DNA of 64,000 nt, from NCBI RefSeq assembly GCF_030812195.1, contig NZ_JAUSSF010000001.1, positions 124,001 through 188,000 of the forward strand. Reading direction: 5' to 3'. Origin of the DNA: Chryseobacterium lathyri (GTDB taxonomy: Bacteria; Bacteroidota; Bacteroidia; Flavobacteriales; Weeksellaceae). The notes below the pieces were generated by a model. The model ran no database searches. It had not been told where the DNA came from and was given only the letters and a program-made list of their open reading frames with translations. This document shows, one piece after another, positions 1-8,557 of the stretch (position 1 is the stretch's first letter; every line of letters starts with the position of its first letter). The position numbers and the translations under genes are program-made.

Positions 1-2
1 AA

Positions 3-98
3 AAGCTGTACGCCTATAAAGCCAGTCACTACAGAGGTGGCAAAATCGGCGAACTTAATCTTTTAAGAAATGTTATATTGTATAAAAAATTAACGTAA
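3..98 (+). CDS. 3' end of an unrecognised gene (partial)
   Basis: An open frame enters from the left edge and ends at TAA after 31 residues. The peptide is basic (YRGGKIGELNLLRNVILYKK region) and reads like a real protein C-terminus, but I do not recognise the family. The stretch from here to the terminator near 323 holds no other gene that I can support. Confidence 0.3.
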   Translation, partial: KLYAYKASHYRGGKIGELNLLRNVILYKKLT

Positions 99-322
99 CC
101 GCCAACCTCACAAACCCTCGGGATGTTAACTGCAAATAATTATAATTAATGAACAATCAAATATTATTTTTTTAAGTGCTATAGATGCTTTTAACAGAGT
201 TGTCTTGGGGTTTATTTGTTATTCTTTAAGAGAAACAACACTATATAAAATATTTTCATTTTTTTTCACGAACTCATATTCTGCCAGGCGGAGCACCATA
301 TTACGGTGAATTTTATAATAAA

Positions 323-342
323 GACAGACCCGAAAGTCTGTC
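323..342 (-). terminator. rho-independent terminator of the secreted protein gene
   Basis: A 7-bp perfect stem GACAGAC/GTCTGTC encloses a 6-base loop. On the minus strand it is followed by a T-rich run. It lies about 60 bases past the stop of the minus-strand gene ending at 400, so it probably ends that transcript. Confidence 0.6.
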
Positions 343-399
343 CTTATTTGACTCTAGAGGAATTTTAAACGAGGGATTTTGTGTTCTTAGAATCGTAAA

Positions 400-1155
400 T
401 TATGGAGTTATTTTGATATAGGTCATGGAGGTTCTGCCATCTACATTATTATAAACAATACCAGCTAATGTTGCTGATCTTATACCAGCATAGTAGGTGG
501 TGGGGCCTGTAACAGTAGCAATCAAAGAACCTGTACCTGTTCCACCAATTACCTTCCTATTAATATCATCTGAAGTTACAATTAGTATTTCCGTATTAGG
601 AACCACATTTCCAGCAGTTGGTGCAGTGCTTAAAAAACCAGTGAGAAAACCATACCCACCTGTTACCTGAATTTCCCCACGTATACTATAGGTAATAAGA
701 TATGTTCCGGCAGTTGGCAGTGTAATATTGGTGAGGTTATAATTAAAACCATTTGCGGGTATATTGGTCGTGTTAGTTAGTACAGACCGCCCTGATGCTG
801 GTGCAAAGGCATTTCCTGTAACTGTTACAACATTTCCTGACTGGTCGACCCCTAAAGTAGCGCCGGCAGAAACAGGCGTAGAAGAATTTAAGTTGGAAAA
901 TTTTAATCCTGAAGTATTACTGATATTCGAATTAATCTCCAACTTGTTAGTAGGAGTAATCGTTCCTATACCGATGCGGCCCAGCGAAGTGACAACGAAA
1001 TCATCTGCCTGTTGTGGAATGCTTGGCGAACCAATGAGAGGGTTGTTTTTAGTTCCATCTACGTGGAGTAAAGCCTGCGGATTTGATGTATTAAAGCCTA
1101 CTTGCGCAAAAAAGAAATTACCGAAGATTAATAGCGATGTGGTAATAATTTTCAT
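400..1155 (-). CDS. secreted protein of unknown function
   Basis: This is a 251-aa protein. I chose the ATG at 1153-1155 because it begins a clear signal peptide (MKIITTSLLIFGNFFFAQ, cut after AQ). The longer frame upstream adds 24 residues that do not look like a signal sequence. The mature protein starts with a VGFNTSNPQALLHVDG segment. This is typical of a large group of exported Flavobacteria proteins whose repeats resemble tail-fibre or collagen-like adhesins. The rest is rich in Gly, Ser, Thr and Asn and probably forms beta structure. No catalytic motif is visible. It is likely exported to the periplasm or surface; its function is unknown. It has its own terminator downstream. Confidence 0.7.
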   Translation of the reverse strand: MKIITTSLLIFGNFFFAQVGFNTSNPQALLHVDGTKNNPLIGSPSIPQQADDFVVTSLGRIGIGTITPTNKLEINSNISNTSGLKFSNLNSSTPVSAGATLGVDQSGNVVTVTGNAFAPASGRSVLTNTTNIPANGFNYNLTNITLPTAGTYLITYSIRGEIQVTGGYGFLTGFLSTAPTAGNVVPNTEILIVTSDDINRKVIGGTGTGSLIATVTGPTTYYAGIRSATLAGIVYNNVDGRTSMTYIKITP

Positions 1156-1372
1156 TCTATTGTTTTTAATGTTATTTGATATTAATAAAATTATTAAGAA
1201 GTAATCGTTTGTCGTCTTATTTACCATGAAGCTATCCTAGTCCTACAGACAATATAACAGCATTCAATTCAGTTGAAATGGAAATATTATGTTGGCAAAA
1301 CTAGTTGTTGAGAATTTTAAAAAAAAATGTTTGAATTACCATTCTACTCCCATCGATAATTATCTTTATCTG

Positions 1373-3004
1373 TTAATGTATATTGTGTAATTTATGCTGC
1401 TCATGTAAAAGCTTAATGAACAGCGATGGCATCATTCCGGTTTCTTTCTTAAAAACAAGCGAAAATTTATTAGGAGACGAAAAACCACATTCTTCAGCTA
1501 AATATGATATTTTAAATTTTCTATATTCAGGATTGTTCTTTAAATTTTCAATTATGTAATTTATTCTTAGTTCATTAATATAATTATAAAAATCTTTGCG
1601 TTTATGTTTGTTAATAACATGAGAAAGATACCTGTTATTAGTATTACAATAATTGGCTAAATACAGAAGAGATAAATTTTTTCGGTTAAAGAGTGTAGAA
1701 TTTTCAAATTCTTTTAGTTTATATAGAATTTTTTCTTCTGTATCGTTGGTCATGATTACTGCTTTACTTTCCGAAAATTTAGTTTCATTGATTTCTTCAG
1801 GTAAAGTTTGTATAGGGTTGGTATTTTCAATTTCGGTACCGACTGTTGCTATTTTGTTTATAGAACTAATGAGATCCCGTTTTCTTTCGTCAGACCTTTT
1901 TAGAACTTGTTTAAAACGTTTAATAATTCTTTTTTGCTTTCTTCTGTAAAAAATAAAGTAAATGCTGCTGCCAATTAATAATAAGCTGCACATCAAAAAA
2001 AGATATTTATTGACATTGCTTTCCTTTTTTATTATCTTATTTTCCTTTTTTAGATTGGAATAAGTGTGATTAATAATATGATAGGATTTGTCTATTAACT
2101 CTCCTTTTATTGAGTCTCTCTTTTTTGCTAAGTCGCTAACCTTATTCATATTGAGAGTAATTTCATAATATCTTTGAGTAGTACTGTACATTACATTCTT
2201 TAGCTCAAGATCTCTCGTTTTTTTTGAATAATCTTCCATAAGGCTGATATATTTTTTTGCTTCAGGAAGATTATCCTGATCCATATATATCATAGCCAAG
2301 CCACTATATACAAGACAGGTAATAAAGTTGGTAGGTATTGTACGTAATGATTTTAAGGCATTCTCATAATGTAATTTTGCTTTGTTTGTATTTTTAAGTT
2401 TATAATAATTAAGCCCAAGCAATTGTTCATTGTTCCCTGATCTTGTGGATGTAATTTCAGGACTTTGTTGTATCGAATTGAAATAAGATTGAGCTTTGTT
2501 GATATAGAAAATAGACCTATTATAATTTTTTTTATGCTCTTCATAATATGCCATTTCCTGCATGAGAAGACCTTTCATTTCATTTGCAAATTTTTGGTCT
2601 TCGATATTTTCAGAGACTTTAAATGCGATTTGGTAATACATTTTAGAATCGTTGTAAAGTCCTAAAATTCGGTATTGGGTTGCAAGAAAACCATAGATAC
2701 GAGCTTTTCCAATATTATTATCCGTATTAGAAATAATTTTTTCCGCTTTTAGGGCTAGTTCAATGGCATTCTTCAAATCCCCGGAATGTTGATATAATGC
2801 AGCAGAAAGCATAAGGCTTCTAATTTTCAAAATAGGTGTTTCTGAAATGGTATATAATGAGTCAGCCACTTTCAGTGCTTTTTTCATATCTACCTCAGAG
2901 GTTTCTAGATAAGTTTTATTATAAATAGAATTGAAAGAAATAATATCCTGAGAGTAAATAAAATGAGTTGAAAAGAGGAAAAATAGAATAGAGAATTTAT
3001 TCAT
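1373..3004 (-). CDS. TPR-containing AraC-family transcriptional regulator
   Basis: This is a 543-aa protein. I chose the ATG at 3002-3004 because it opens a signal peptide-like stretch (MNKFSILFFLFSTHFIYSQ). The upstream extension of 60 residues is lysine- and aromatic-rich and looks like translated leader. Order of parts: an N-terminal signal; about 280 residues of tetratricopeptide-like helices outside the cytoplasm; one membrane helix near residues 335-355 (YLFLMCSLLLIGSSIYFIFY); a basic linker; and a C-terminal AraC-type double helix-turn-helix (ISYLAEECGFSSPNKFSLVFKK). Such one-component membrane sensors are common in Chryseobacterium and are thought to read an envelope signal and bind DNA directly. 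The target genes cannot be told from the sequence. Confidence 0.85.
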   Translation of the reverse strand: MNKFSILFFLFSTHFIYSQDIISFNSIYNKTYLETSEVDMKKALKVADSLYTISETPILKIRSLMLSAALYQHSGDLKNAIELALKAEKIISNTDNNIGKARIYGFLATQYRILGLYNDSKMYYQIAFKVSENIEDQKFANEMKGLLMQEMAYYEEHKKNYNRSIFYINKAQSYFNSIQQSPEITSTRSGNNEQLLGLNYYKLKNTNKAKLHYENALKSLRTIPTNFITCLVYSGLAMIYMDQDNLPEAKKYISLMEDYSKKTRDLELKNVMYSTTQRYYEITLNMNKVSDLAKKRDSIKGELIDKSYHIINHTYSNLKKENKIIKKESNVNKYLFLMCSLLLIGSSIYFIFYRRKQKRIIKRFKQVLKRSDERKRDLISSINKIATVGTEIENTNPIQTLPEEINETKFSESKAVIMTNDTEEKILYKLKEFENSTLFNRKNLSLLYLANYCNTNNRYLSHVINKHKRKDFYNYINELRINYIIENLKNNPEYRKFKISYLAEECGFSSPNKFSLVFKKETGMMPSLFIKLLHEQHKLHNIH

Positions 3005-3511
3005 TTGGTTATTGCTTTTGTAATTTGTTTTTCCATAATAAATGAAAAATTTCCATTCAAAATAAATTAGAATTTTCATTTTGATGGAAAATTTACAGTG
3101 CAAAAATATGTTATTATGTGATGAATTATTATTCGTGTATATTAAGAAAAAAATAAGAAACCAATTTCTATCTGTAAATATCACAAGAGAAAAATTATGA
3201 GACGCTAGAATGATATTGCAATATTAATATTGTTTGATTTCTCAAGTTCTTGAAATATAATTGTTTATTGTTGGTCTAATAACTCACTAGATCTGCATAG
3301 TGAGATTCGGCTTTTCAATGGTTTAATAAATTTTTATTTGTTTTTTATATATTACCATTATACGCCTATTGATACATTATAACATCAGGTAAAGAAAAAA
3401 TAAAAATTGAAATAAGTGAGTGTTTTAATGTTTTGAACGCAACCGAGAATGCTGATATCTTATGCCTCTCTTAAATATCTTATTGAGAAATGAGTTTAAA
3501 TTGAAGGGCGC
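3005..3511. other. intergenic region with one weak promoter-like box
   Basis: About 500 bases without a supportable gene. A CAAAAATA at 3101-3108 reads TATTTTTG on the minus strand. This fits the Bacteroidota -7 box and could serve the AraC-type regulator, though no clear TTG box lies at the expected distance. Nothing else is recognised. Confidence 0.3.
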
Positions 3512-3853
3512 ATGTTAGCTACTGGTTGTAAAAACAATAGTCGCGATAATAAAGAAGACAAAGCGGTTCAGATAATACAGCAAAAAATCCTGGGGCGTTG
3601 AGATTTGATCAAATTCATCGAAGAAACAGGAACAGGCGATGCAGCACCTGAAGTGGTCGAAAACGACCCTAAAGACATTTATTTTGAGTTCTTTTCCAAC
3701 GGAAAAGTGAAGACAAATATGGAGGGCGAAGACGGGTTATCCTCTTCAATAGAATCCAAAGATACCTTGATATTAAATGAGGCTCCTCAAAAAATGACCG
3801 AACTTACAGACCACAAGCTTACTTTCAGTGGTGCATTAAGTATAACAAGATAA
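3512..3853 (+). pseudogene. lipocalin-like lipoprotein pseudogene with in-frame TGA
   Basis: The reading frame from 3512 gives MLATGCKNN, a lipobox-like LATGC. It then continues through QQKILGR, a TGA at 3599-3601, and DLIKFIEETG, with the same frame open to the stop at 3853. In lipocalin-like domain lipoproteins of Bacteroidota the mature chain begins with a G-(K/R)-W motif, so the TGA sits exactly where the Trp codon TGG is expected. The start also looks eroded: only five residues precede the Cys, too few for a signal peptide, and an in-frame TAA lies just upstream. The downstream part (FEFFSNGKV, then KLTFSG) fits a small lipocalin-like fold. I infer a decayed small lipoprotein gene. A sequencing error at one base could not explain the truncated signal. 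Confidence 0.6.
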
Positions 3854-3890
3854 GATAATTATTGGGAACATTGTTTTAATCATAACCTAA

Positions 3891-3932
3891 AATTGATAGA
3901 CTTAGCTCCGGAAGGAGCTAAGTCTATCAATT
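3891..3932 (+). terminator. long perfect hairpin after the lipoprotein pseudogene
   Basis: A perfect 19-bp stem (arms 3891-3909 and 3914-3932) with a GGAA loop, 38 bases after the stop of the pseudogene. A T-rich stretch (CTTCTTTTTAG) follows about 20 bases later. It is best read as a factor-independent or bidirectional terminator, but the stem is unusually long and perfect. Confidence 0.6.
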
Positions 3933-4312
3933 ATGGCATTCGCTTCTTTTTAGTCAGTGGAGATTACAAATTTCTTATACCTTGCAAATCAATAACTGTT
4001 TAAGTTCTTCTCCCATTAAACTGTTCTCAAAATCAGAATGGGAGTCAAACCATTAGTTCTATCAAGAATACACCTACTGGATTAATAGCATATGAACTGG
4101 TGAGATCAGAAGAATCTGCTACCAAAAAATTGATTATTCACCCCTCCAGTAGAGGATAAGGTAAGCTCAGAGATTAAAATGTATGCTGGAAGGTGAAAGT
4201 CTGGATTTTCATCAGCTGAAATTTTTGGAAGAATTCCAGATTTACCATAATGACTATATTCTACAAGTTAATATTGGTGCCGATGTAGATTTGAAAGATA
4301 TACCTGTAATTA
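3933..4312. other. gene-poor stretch with an unrecognised coding remnant
   Basis: There is no intact gene here. From 4183 a plus-strand frame (LEGESLDFHQLKFLEEFQ, then VNIGADVDLKDI) looks like real protein sequence of about 45 residues. It then runs into the antisense of the next gene and is not a complete gene. I could not assign the fragment; a surface or secretion-spike protein is one weak guess. Confidence 0.25.
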
Positions 4313-5431
4313 CTACTCAATTTTCATCCGCAATATATAATACGGCGGTTTGCTGTCGTCTTTGCCATTATTCCACCAAGGTTTGTTTTGCAATTGGTCA
4401 GTGGTAATATATAAATAACCATCATCACCAATGGCAACACCATCAGGCCAGGAAAGCAAAGATTTATCCTGCACTAAAATTTTATAATCTTTGGGTGTTG
4501 CTATACCAATTGCACTGCTTTCCACATCAGTTACATAAATTTTCCCGTTTTTATCTATTTTAAAACCGTCCGATTTTGGTTTTTGCGCATAAAATTCTAT
4601 GTGTTGGGACAATTGGTTATCAGTCAATTTTTCATTGGCTAAACTTTCGGTAGGAATACGATAAATTTTATACCCACCCAGAGCTCCAAAATAGATCCAT
4701 TTCATTTCTTTATCAATTGCAATTGGATTGAGCGGATAATGGGGATTTACAATTTCCCCATCGGGATAAGTATGGCTCAACGGTCGCCCGTTAATTACCA
4801 GATCTTCATCTGCAGCCTGAAAAGTTTTATCATTTTCCAAGACTCTATGGCTGTATCCTGTTTCTAAATTCACAACAACAAATGCAGGAACAGCAGGGTA
4901 GATCATTCCTCCCAAGCTCATATCTGCAAGGATGGCAATTTGATGTTTTTCATCGATAACAAAATCCTGTAAAAATGAAGAGATATGTAAAACAGCATCA
5001 GGCAAAATGAAAACTTTGTGTAATTTTTTGGTATTGATATTCCAACCAATTAACTTGGGGGCCTGCTTGGGTTGAACGCTATTGTCGCCAATATCCAACA
5101 CCCACAAAACATCTTTTGACGCCTGAATGCCAATGGTTCTGTTAATGCCTTTTATTGAATTTTGCTGTGGTTTTACCGTCCATGTTGTATCTGGAAAATT
5201 CTGCACTGTTCCATTCTGCAATATTTCCTTCACTGCATATTTTGAAACCGAAGGGTCACTCATTGTAATAAATACCCTTCCATCTTCGGATACTGTAATA
5301 TTGCCCGGACGTTCGGTAGCAAAGGATGCTACAATTTCTAATTTGTCTTGTACTTGTGCAACTGTTTCATTGGCCGATAGTAAGCTTATTATTGTTGCTA
5401 AAAGCAATATTTTATTATCAAATAATTTCAT
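4313..5431 (-). CDS. major royal jelly/yellow-family secreted protein (L-dopachrome tautomerase-related)
   Basis: This is a 372-aa protein with a signal peptide ending near ETVAQ (residue 26). The body is a beta-propeller-like chain. It contains ASFATERPGNITVSEDGRVF near the start, LDIGDNS near residue 115, PLNPIAIDKEMKWIYFGAL in the second half, and SWPDGVAIGDDGYLYITTDQ near the C-terminus. These are hallmarks of the MRJP/yellow family, annotated in bacteria as L-dopachrome tautomerase-related. The substrate is unknown in bacteria; a binding or isomerase role in the periplasm is likely. It lies 110 bases downstream of the DJ-1/PfpI gene on the same strand, so the two may be co-expressed. Confidence 0.85.
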   Translation of the reverse strand: MKLFDNKILLLATIISLLSANETVAQVQDKLEIVASFATERPGNITVSEDGRVFITMSDPSVSKYAVKEILQNGTVQNFPDTTWTVKPQQNSIKGINRTIGIQASKDVLWVLDIGDNSVQPKQAPKLIGWNINTKKLHKVFILPDAVLHISSFLQDFVIDEKHQIAILADMSLGGMIYPAVPAFVVVNLETGYSHRVLENDKTFQAADEDLVINGRPLSHTYPDGEIVNPHYPLNPIAIDKEMKWIYFGALGGYKIYRIPTESLANEKLTDNQLSQHIEFYAQKPKSDGFKIDKNGKIYVTDVESSAIGIATPKDYKILVQDKSLLSWPDGVAIGDDGYLYITTDQLQNKPWWNNGKDDSKPPYYILRMKIE

Positions 5432-5541
5432 AGGATTTCGAGGTAGTTTTGTTAAAATTCAAAACTCTTTGTATGCTACGGATGAATATTTTTCAAAGAA
5501 GAATTAGCCGTGCATTCGCAGTAAAATAGTACGTTAATTAC

Positions 5542-6318
5542 TTATTTCAATAATTTTAAAATAGCTTTGCCGACAGCGTGTGCGGATTGGGGATTTTGCC
5601 CTGTTACCACTCGTTGGTCACTCGTTACGTGTTCTTGCCAAAGCCCTGATTTTTCAAAAATTGCACCATGTTCCATCAGTTTAGTTTCCAATAGAAAAGG
5701 AACAACTTTTTCTAATTTGACGGCAGTTTCTTCTTCATTGGTAAAAGCGTTTATTTTTTTTCCGTCTACCAGATATTTTCCGTTGCTTAACCGGATATTA
5801 ACCAGTCCTGCGGGACCGTGGCAAACCGCACTTACAATACCATTACGTTCATAAATTTTCTGGGCAATGATTGCCAGTTCTTTATTGTCTGCAAAATCCC
5901 ACATTGCACCGTGCCCGCCAGCATAGAAAATCGCAGCATATCCTTCTGGATTTACTTGGCTTGGTTTCATTGTATTTTCAATTTTTGTACGGTATTTTTT
6001 GTCATCCCAAAATTTCTTGTTTACAGTATCTTCTAAATTAAGACCATCTACAGGTGCTTTTCCACCTTGCGGGCTTACAAAATCTATTTCATAACCTGCA
6101 TTGTGGAGCACTTCCCACGGATGCGCAACTTCTGATAAATAATAACCTGTCGACTCCCCGGTGCTGCCTTTTTTGTCGTGGCTTGTAACTACGAAAAGAA
6201 TTTTTTTCATTTTAGATGATTTTTTAGATTGTGCAATTGCTGAGTTGCTGATTGACAAGATGGCAATAGCTGTGATTGCCATTGTAGCTGTTACCAATTT
6301 TTGAAATACTTTTTTCAT
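5542..6318 (-). CDS. exported DJ-1/PfpI-family protein (Hsp31/glyoxalase III type)
   Basis: This is a 258-aa protein with an N-terminal signal sequence (about 30 residues, ending NSAIAQ). The fold motifs are clear: E63 in GYYLSEVAHPW, FYAGGHGAMWDF near 131-142, and the nucleophile elbow AVCHGPAGLVN with C166-H167. E63 and C166 match the conserved pair of DJ-1 superfamily enzymes. The closest known groups are Hsp31-like chaperones/glyoxalase III, which convert methylglyoxal to D-lactate without cofactor. A signal peptide is unusual for that group, so the exact reaction is uncertain. Between it and the upstream Crp/Fnr gene lies a CRP-like palindrome, suggesting control by that regulator. Confidence 0.88.
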   Translation of the reverse strand: MKKVFQKLVTATMAITAIAILSISNSAIAQSKKSSKMKKILFVVTSHDKKGSTGESTGYYLSEVAHPWEVLHNAGYEIDFVSPQGGKAPVDGLNLEDTVNKKFWDDKKYRTKIENTMKPSQVNPEGYAAIFYAGGHGAMWDFADNKELAIIAQKIYERNGIVSAVCHGPAGLVNIRLSNGKYLVDGKKINAFTNEEETAVKLEKVVPFLLETKLMEHGAIFEKSGLWQEHVTSDQRVVTGQNPQSAHAVGKAILKLLK

Positions 6319-6383
6319 TTTTGAGCTGTTTAAAAATTACAGTACAAAATTGGATATTAGGCCAAGGCTTACACAGGAACTGC

Positions 6384-6412
6384 ATCACAAATTTTCTGTG
6401 ATGTAGATCACA
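6384..6412 (-). promoter_or_regulatory. CRP/FNR-type operator candidate upstream of the DJ-1 gene
   Basis: Positions 6397-6412 read TGTGATGTAGATCACA. This is an exact TGTGA-N6-TCACA palindrome, the consensus known for enterobacterial CRP. A further half-site ATCACA lies at 6384-6389, so 6382-6403 can also fold as a small hairpin. It abuts the stop codon of the Crp/Fnr gene and lies about 80 bases upstream of the DJ-1/PfpI start. The neighbouring regulator keeps the R-E-T-x-x-R recognition residues. Binding is inferred. Confidence 0.55.
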
Positions 6413-6976
6413 CTAAGAAGAAAGTCGGCTCAATGTTTCCCTGGAAACACCAAGATAAGAGGCAAGCAATGTTTTAGGAACACGTTGAAAAAGGCTAGGG
6501 TAATTTTTTAATAGTTCTTCGTAACGCTCTTTTGCATTGTTGTTTAACAGTGATAAAATTCGGTTTTGAAGGGCAATATATCCGAGGTTGGACTTACGCC
6601 TGAAAAAATGCTCAATCTTATGCATTTCGGCACAGAGTTTTTCCCGATTCGTAAGCGAAAGGCAAAGCACTTCAACCGCTTCAATGCAATCGATATTTAA
6701 TGTAGCTTCAGTTTGATTAAAATAAGCTTGAAAGTCCGAAATCCACCAATCTTCCATCGCAAATTGCAGAATATGTTCTTTACCATCATTGTTTGTGAAA
6801 GAGGCCTTCAACAAACCTTTTACCACGAAATGATCAGTGGTCACTAGATCTCCTTCCTGAATTAGAAATTGATGTTTTTTGAGTTTTTTGGTCGTAAAAT
6901 GCGAAAGGATATAATTAAATTCCTGGTCTGTCAGCGGTGTTATTTTTTCAAAATGTTGACGTAGTTCTGCATTCAT
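6413..6976 (-). CDS. Crp/Fnr-family transcriptional regulator
   Basis: This is a 187-aa cytoplasmic protein. An N-terminal cyclic-nucleotide-binding beta-barrel (about residues 20-115: LIQEGDLVTTDHFVVKGLLK) is followed by a long dimer helix and a C-terminal helix-turn-helix (TLLASYLGVSRETLSRLSS). The Glu-Arg residues that bind cAMP in E. coli CRP are not evident, as in most Bacteroidota members, so the effector is unknown. The protein ends only a few residues after the recognition helix, a little shorter than usual. It sits upstream of the DJ-1/PfpI and royal-jelly-type genes on the same strand and probably regulates them. The start ATG at 6974-6976 gives the standard family N-terminus. Confidence 0.88.
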   Translation of the reverse strand: MNAELRQHFEKITPLTDQEFNYILSHFTTKKLKKHQFLIQEGDLVTTDHFVVKGLLKASFTNNDGKEHILQFAMEDWWISDFQAYFNQTEATLNIDCIEAVEVLCLSLTNREKLCAEMHKIEHFFRRKSNLGYIALQNRILSLLNNNAKERYEELLKNYPSLFQRVPKTLLASYLGVSRETLSRLSS

Positions 6977-7022
6977 ATGTCAAAGGTAATACTGTTAAAA
7001 CTTTAACGCAAGTATTTATACA

Positions 7023-7142
7023 ATGATGACATCAATCCACTTATTGGGTCTACATGGATCAGTCATCTTGTTATTAGGCTATCGTGATGCCGACAATGAT
7101 TTTCTGGGCTTCCATCCCAAAAGTCCGGTTATCTATAAATGA
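7023..7142 (+). pseudogene. C-terminal remnant of a nitroreductase-like gene
   Basis: A 39-codon frame contains LLLGYRDADNDFL. This resembles the conserved GYRDxxND segment near the C-terminus of NfsB-type nitroreductases. The N-terminal domain is absent and the tail after this segment does not match the family. I infer a leftover from a deletion. It is one of three redox- or stress-related remnants in 7.0-8.1 kb. Confidence 0.4.
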
Positions 7143-7584
7143 ATTTTCTATCAGAATAAATTAATAAACCAAGCGCCGGAAATATTTTTTAATTTCTTTA
7201 AATTTTGAAGTTACTAAAACAGCCTTGGCGTTTGTCGGGGTTTATTTTATTTCAATAGATAAATATGTTTTCAATATTTGTTCCTTGTTGTTGAATTTTT
7301 ATACGTACCACTTTTAAGAGAATTTTTGAAACCAAAATATCAGATGTTAAATGGTAATTAGGTATTTATTTTTTTGTGGTATTGCAAATGTTATGAAGTT
7401 TCATACAAGCTAATGATACGCTTGGCTAATAGTTGCAGTTACCATAATGGACATGCTGCCAAAATAGTAATTATGAGAAAATATTTTTGCTTCTCATTCT
7501 ATCGCTCATTTCATAATTTTGTTTTTTCCAAAAAGAAATTTGATGATCTCGACCGTAGCACGGACTATCCAAGATTCAAACCAA
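7143..7584. other. gene-free AT-rich stretch
   Basis: No gene, hairpin or promoter that I can support. A 76-codon plus-strand frame at 7374-7604 has a composition unlike protein and is taken as chance. Confidence 0.4.
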
Positions 7585-7860
7585 CTACAAGGGATCATTT
7601 ATAACGATGTTTTCAATAGCATTTACAAGTGCATTCTCAGGTCCGACAATTGCCTGACCTTCTACACGGAAAACATTGACAACTTCTATCCCTAGTAGAT
7701 TAAGAAAGAAACTGACGTAATTTGTTGCGAAATCGTAAGGTTTTAGTTCACCTTCAGAATAGACCCCGCCTGATGAAGTAACAATATATGCTTTTTTATC
7801 TTTCAGCAATAAGGTCCTGTTGTTAATGTTATATAGTATGATCAATACTTTATGTTCCAA
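7585..7860 (-). pseudogene. truncated FMN-dependent NADH-azoreductase
   Basis: A 91-codon frame whose residues 17-85 match the C-terminal part of AzoR-type flavodoxin-fold azoreductases. The matches are LLKDKKAYIVTSSGGVY and the stretch FFLNLLGIEVVNVFRVEGQA, followed by GPENA. Intact enzymes are about 200 residues. Here roughly the first 110 residues, with the FMN-phosphate loop, are missing, and the first 16 codons are unrelated. It lies directly after the DoxX-like remnant on the same strand, so the two probably once formed a stress operon. Confidence 0.75.
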
Positions 7861-7868
7861 TGTAGATT

Positions 7869-8105
7869 TTAATTATTCAGAGGTCCCAAAAATATTGATC
7901 GGTCTTTTAAAAATGCTGTGACCCAAATAAAAGCCAAAGGGATTCCAGGATTAAGCATTGAACCGTCGTGGATAATTCTGTTGCCATCGCGCCGGCAAAG
8001 TAACAACTGAGCAAGATAAAGCCGATACGCATCGTTTTTGGAACTAGAAAAAGAATTGCAAATGACATTTCCATTAAGCCAAGAACTGTGGCAGAATTTG
8101 GAAGG
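7869..8105 (-). pseudogene. DoxX-like membrane protein remnant with frameshift
   Basis: On the minus strand, the frame beginning near the repeat edge gives LPNSATVLGLMEMSFAIL, then FLVPKTMRIGFILLSCYFAG and AMATEL. A one-base frameshift follows, then HDGSMLNPGIPLAFIWVTAF and LKDRSIFLGPLNN, stopping at 7869-7871. This is the DoxX-like (SURF4-related) four-helix family, usually about 120-140 residues. The N-terminal helix is cut off by the repeat at 8106. The stop lies nine bases from the first codon of the azoreductase remnant. Confidence 0.7.
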
Positions 8106-8287
8106 GTTTCAATACCGATGAAATCTCTGATAGAGTACTTTTAGACTGTCTGTTTAAGATGGACTAGGGATTTCACATCAAAAAATTTAAACTATAAAAT
8201 ATCAGGCTGTAAAAGTTTGATATAGAGATTTTTATGTACAAAAAAAGAGAGACAACTATCAAATAGTTGTCTCCTTAAGTGAACTCG
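8106..8287. repeat. attachment-site repeat, copy A (182 bp)
   Basis: This segment aligns without gaps to 25059-25240, with about 10 mismatches by my count. It includes the tRNA-Arg trailer terminator (stem 8249-8259/8263-8273) and stops matching a few bases into what is the tRNA 3' end in the other copy. The internal 60 bases also match copy B at 13442-13501. It looks like an old attachment junction left by an integration at the tRNA-Arg site. Confidence 0.8.
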
Positions 8288-8557
8288 CTGGTAGGTTATC
8301 CAAACTATTTTTATAATGATATCGAAAATATTTTACATTTATGTGGTTGAAAATAAGGTGTTTGTGGTTTTATTCTTTTTGTTTGACTCCTGTTAAGTTA
8401 TCTTCATGGGATTGTGATTTTGAAAATTTGAATATTTGGTTCTAATCAATTATGCACCTTACTTCCAATTATTTTTATCCGTATTGGTGAGTTTTTTAGT
8501 GTTGGTTATTTAGCAACTAGAATTAGTCTTTTCATTAAATAAGAGGAATGATGATAT

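Noticed and set aside
764..1204. 146-codon plus-strand frame
   Set aside because: It is antisense to the secreted-protein gene, which has a signal peptide and family-like composition; the frame has none.
4183..4407. 74-codon plus-strand frame
   Set aside because: Only the first 45 residues look like protein; the rest is antisense to the royal-jelly-type gene. Noted as a remnant only.
7374..7604. 76-codon plus-strand frame
   Set aside because: Cys- and aromatic-rich composition without pattern, overlaps the azoreductase remnant end; no support.
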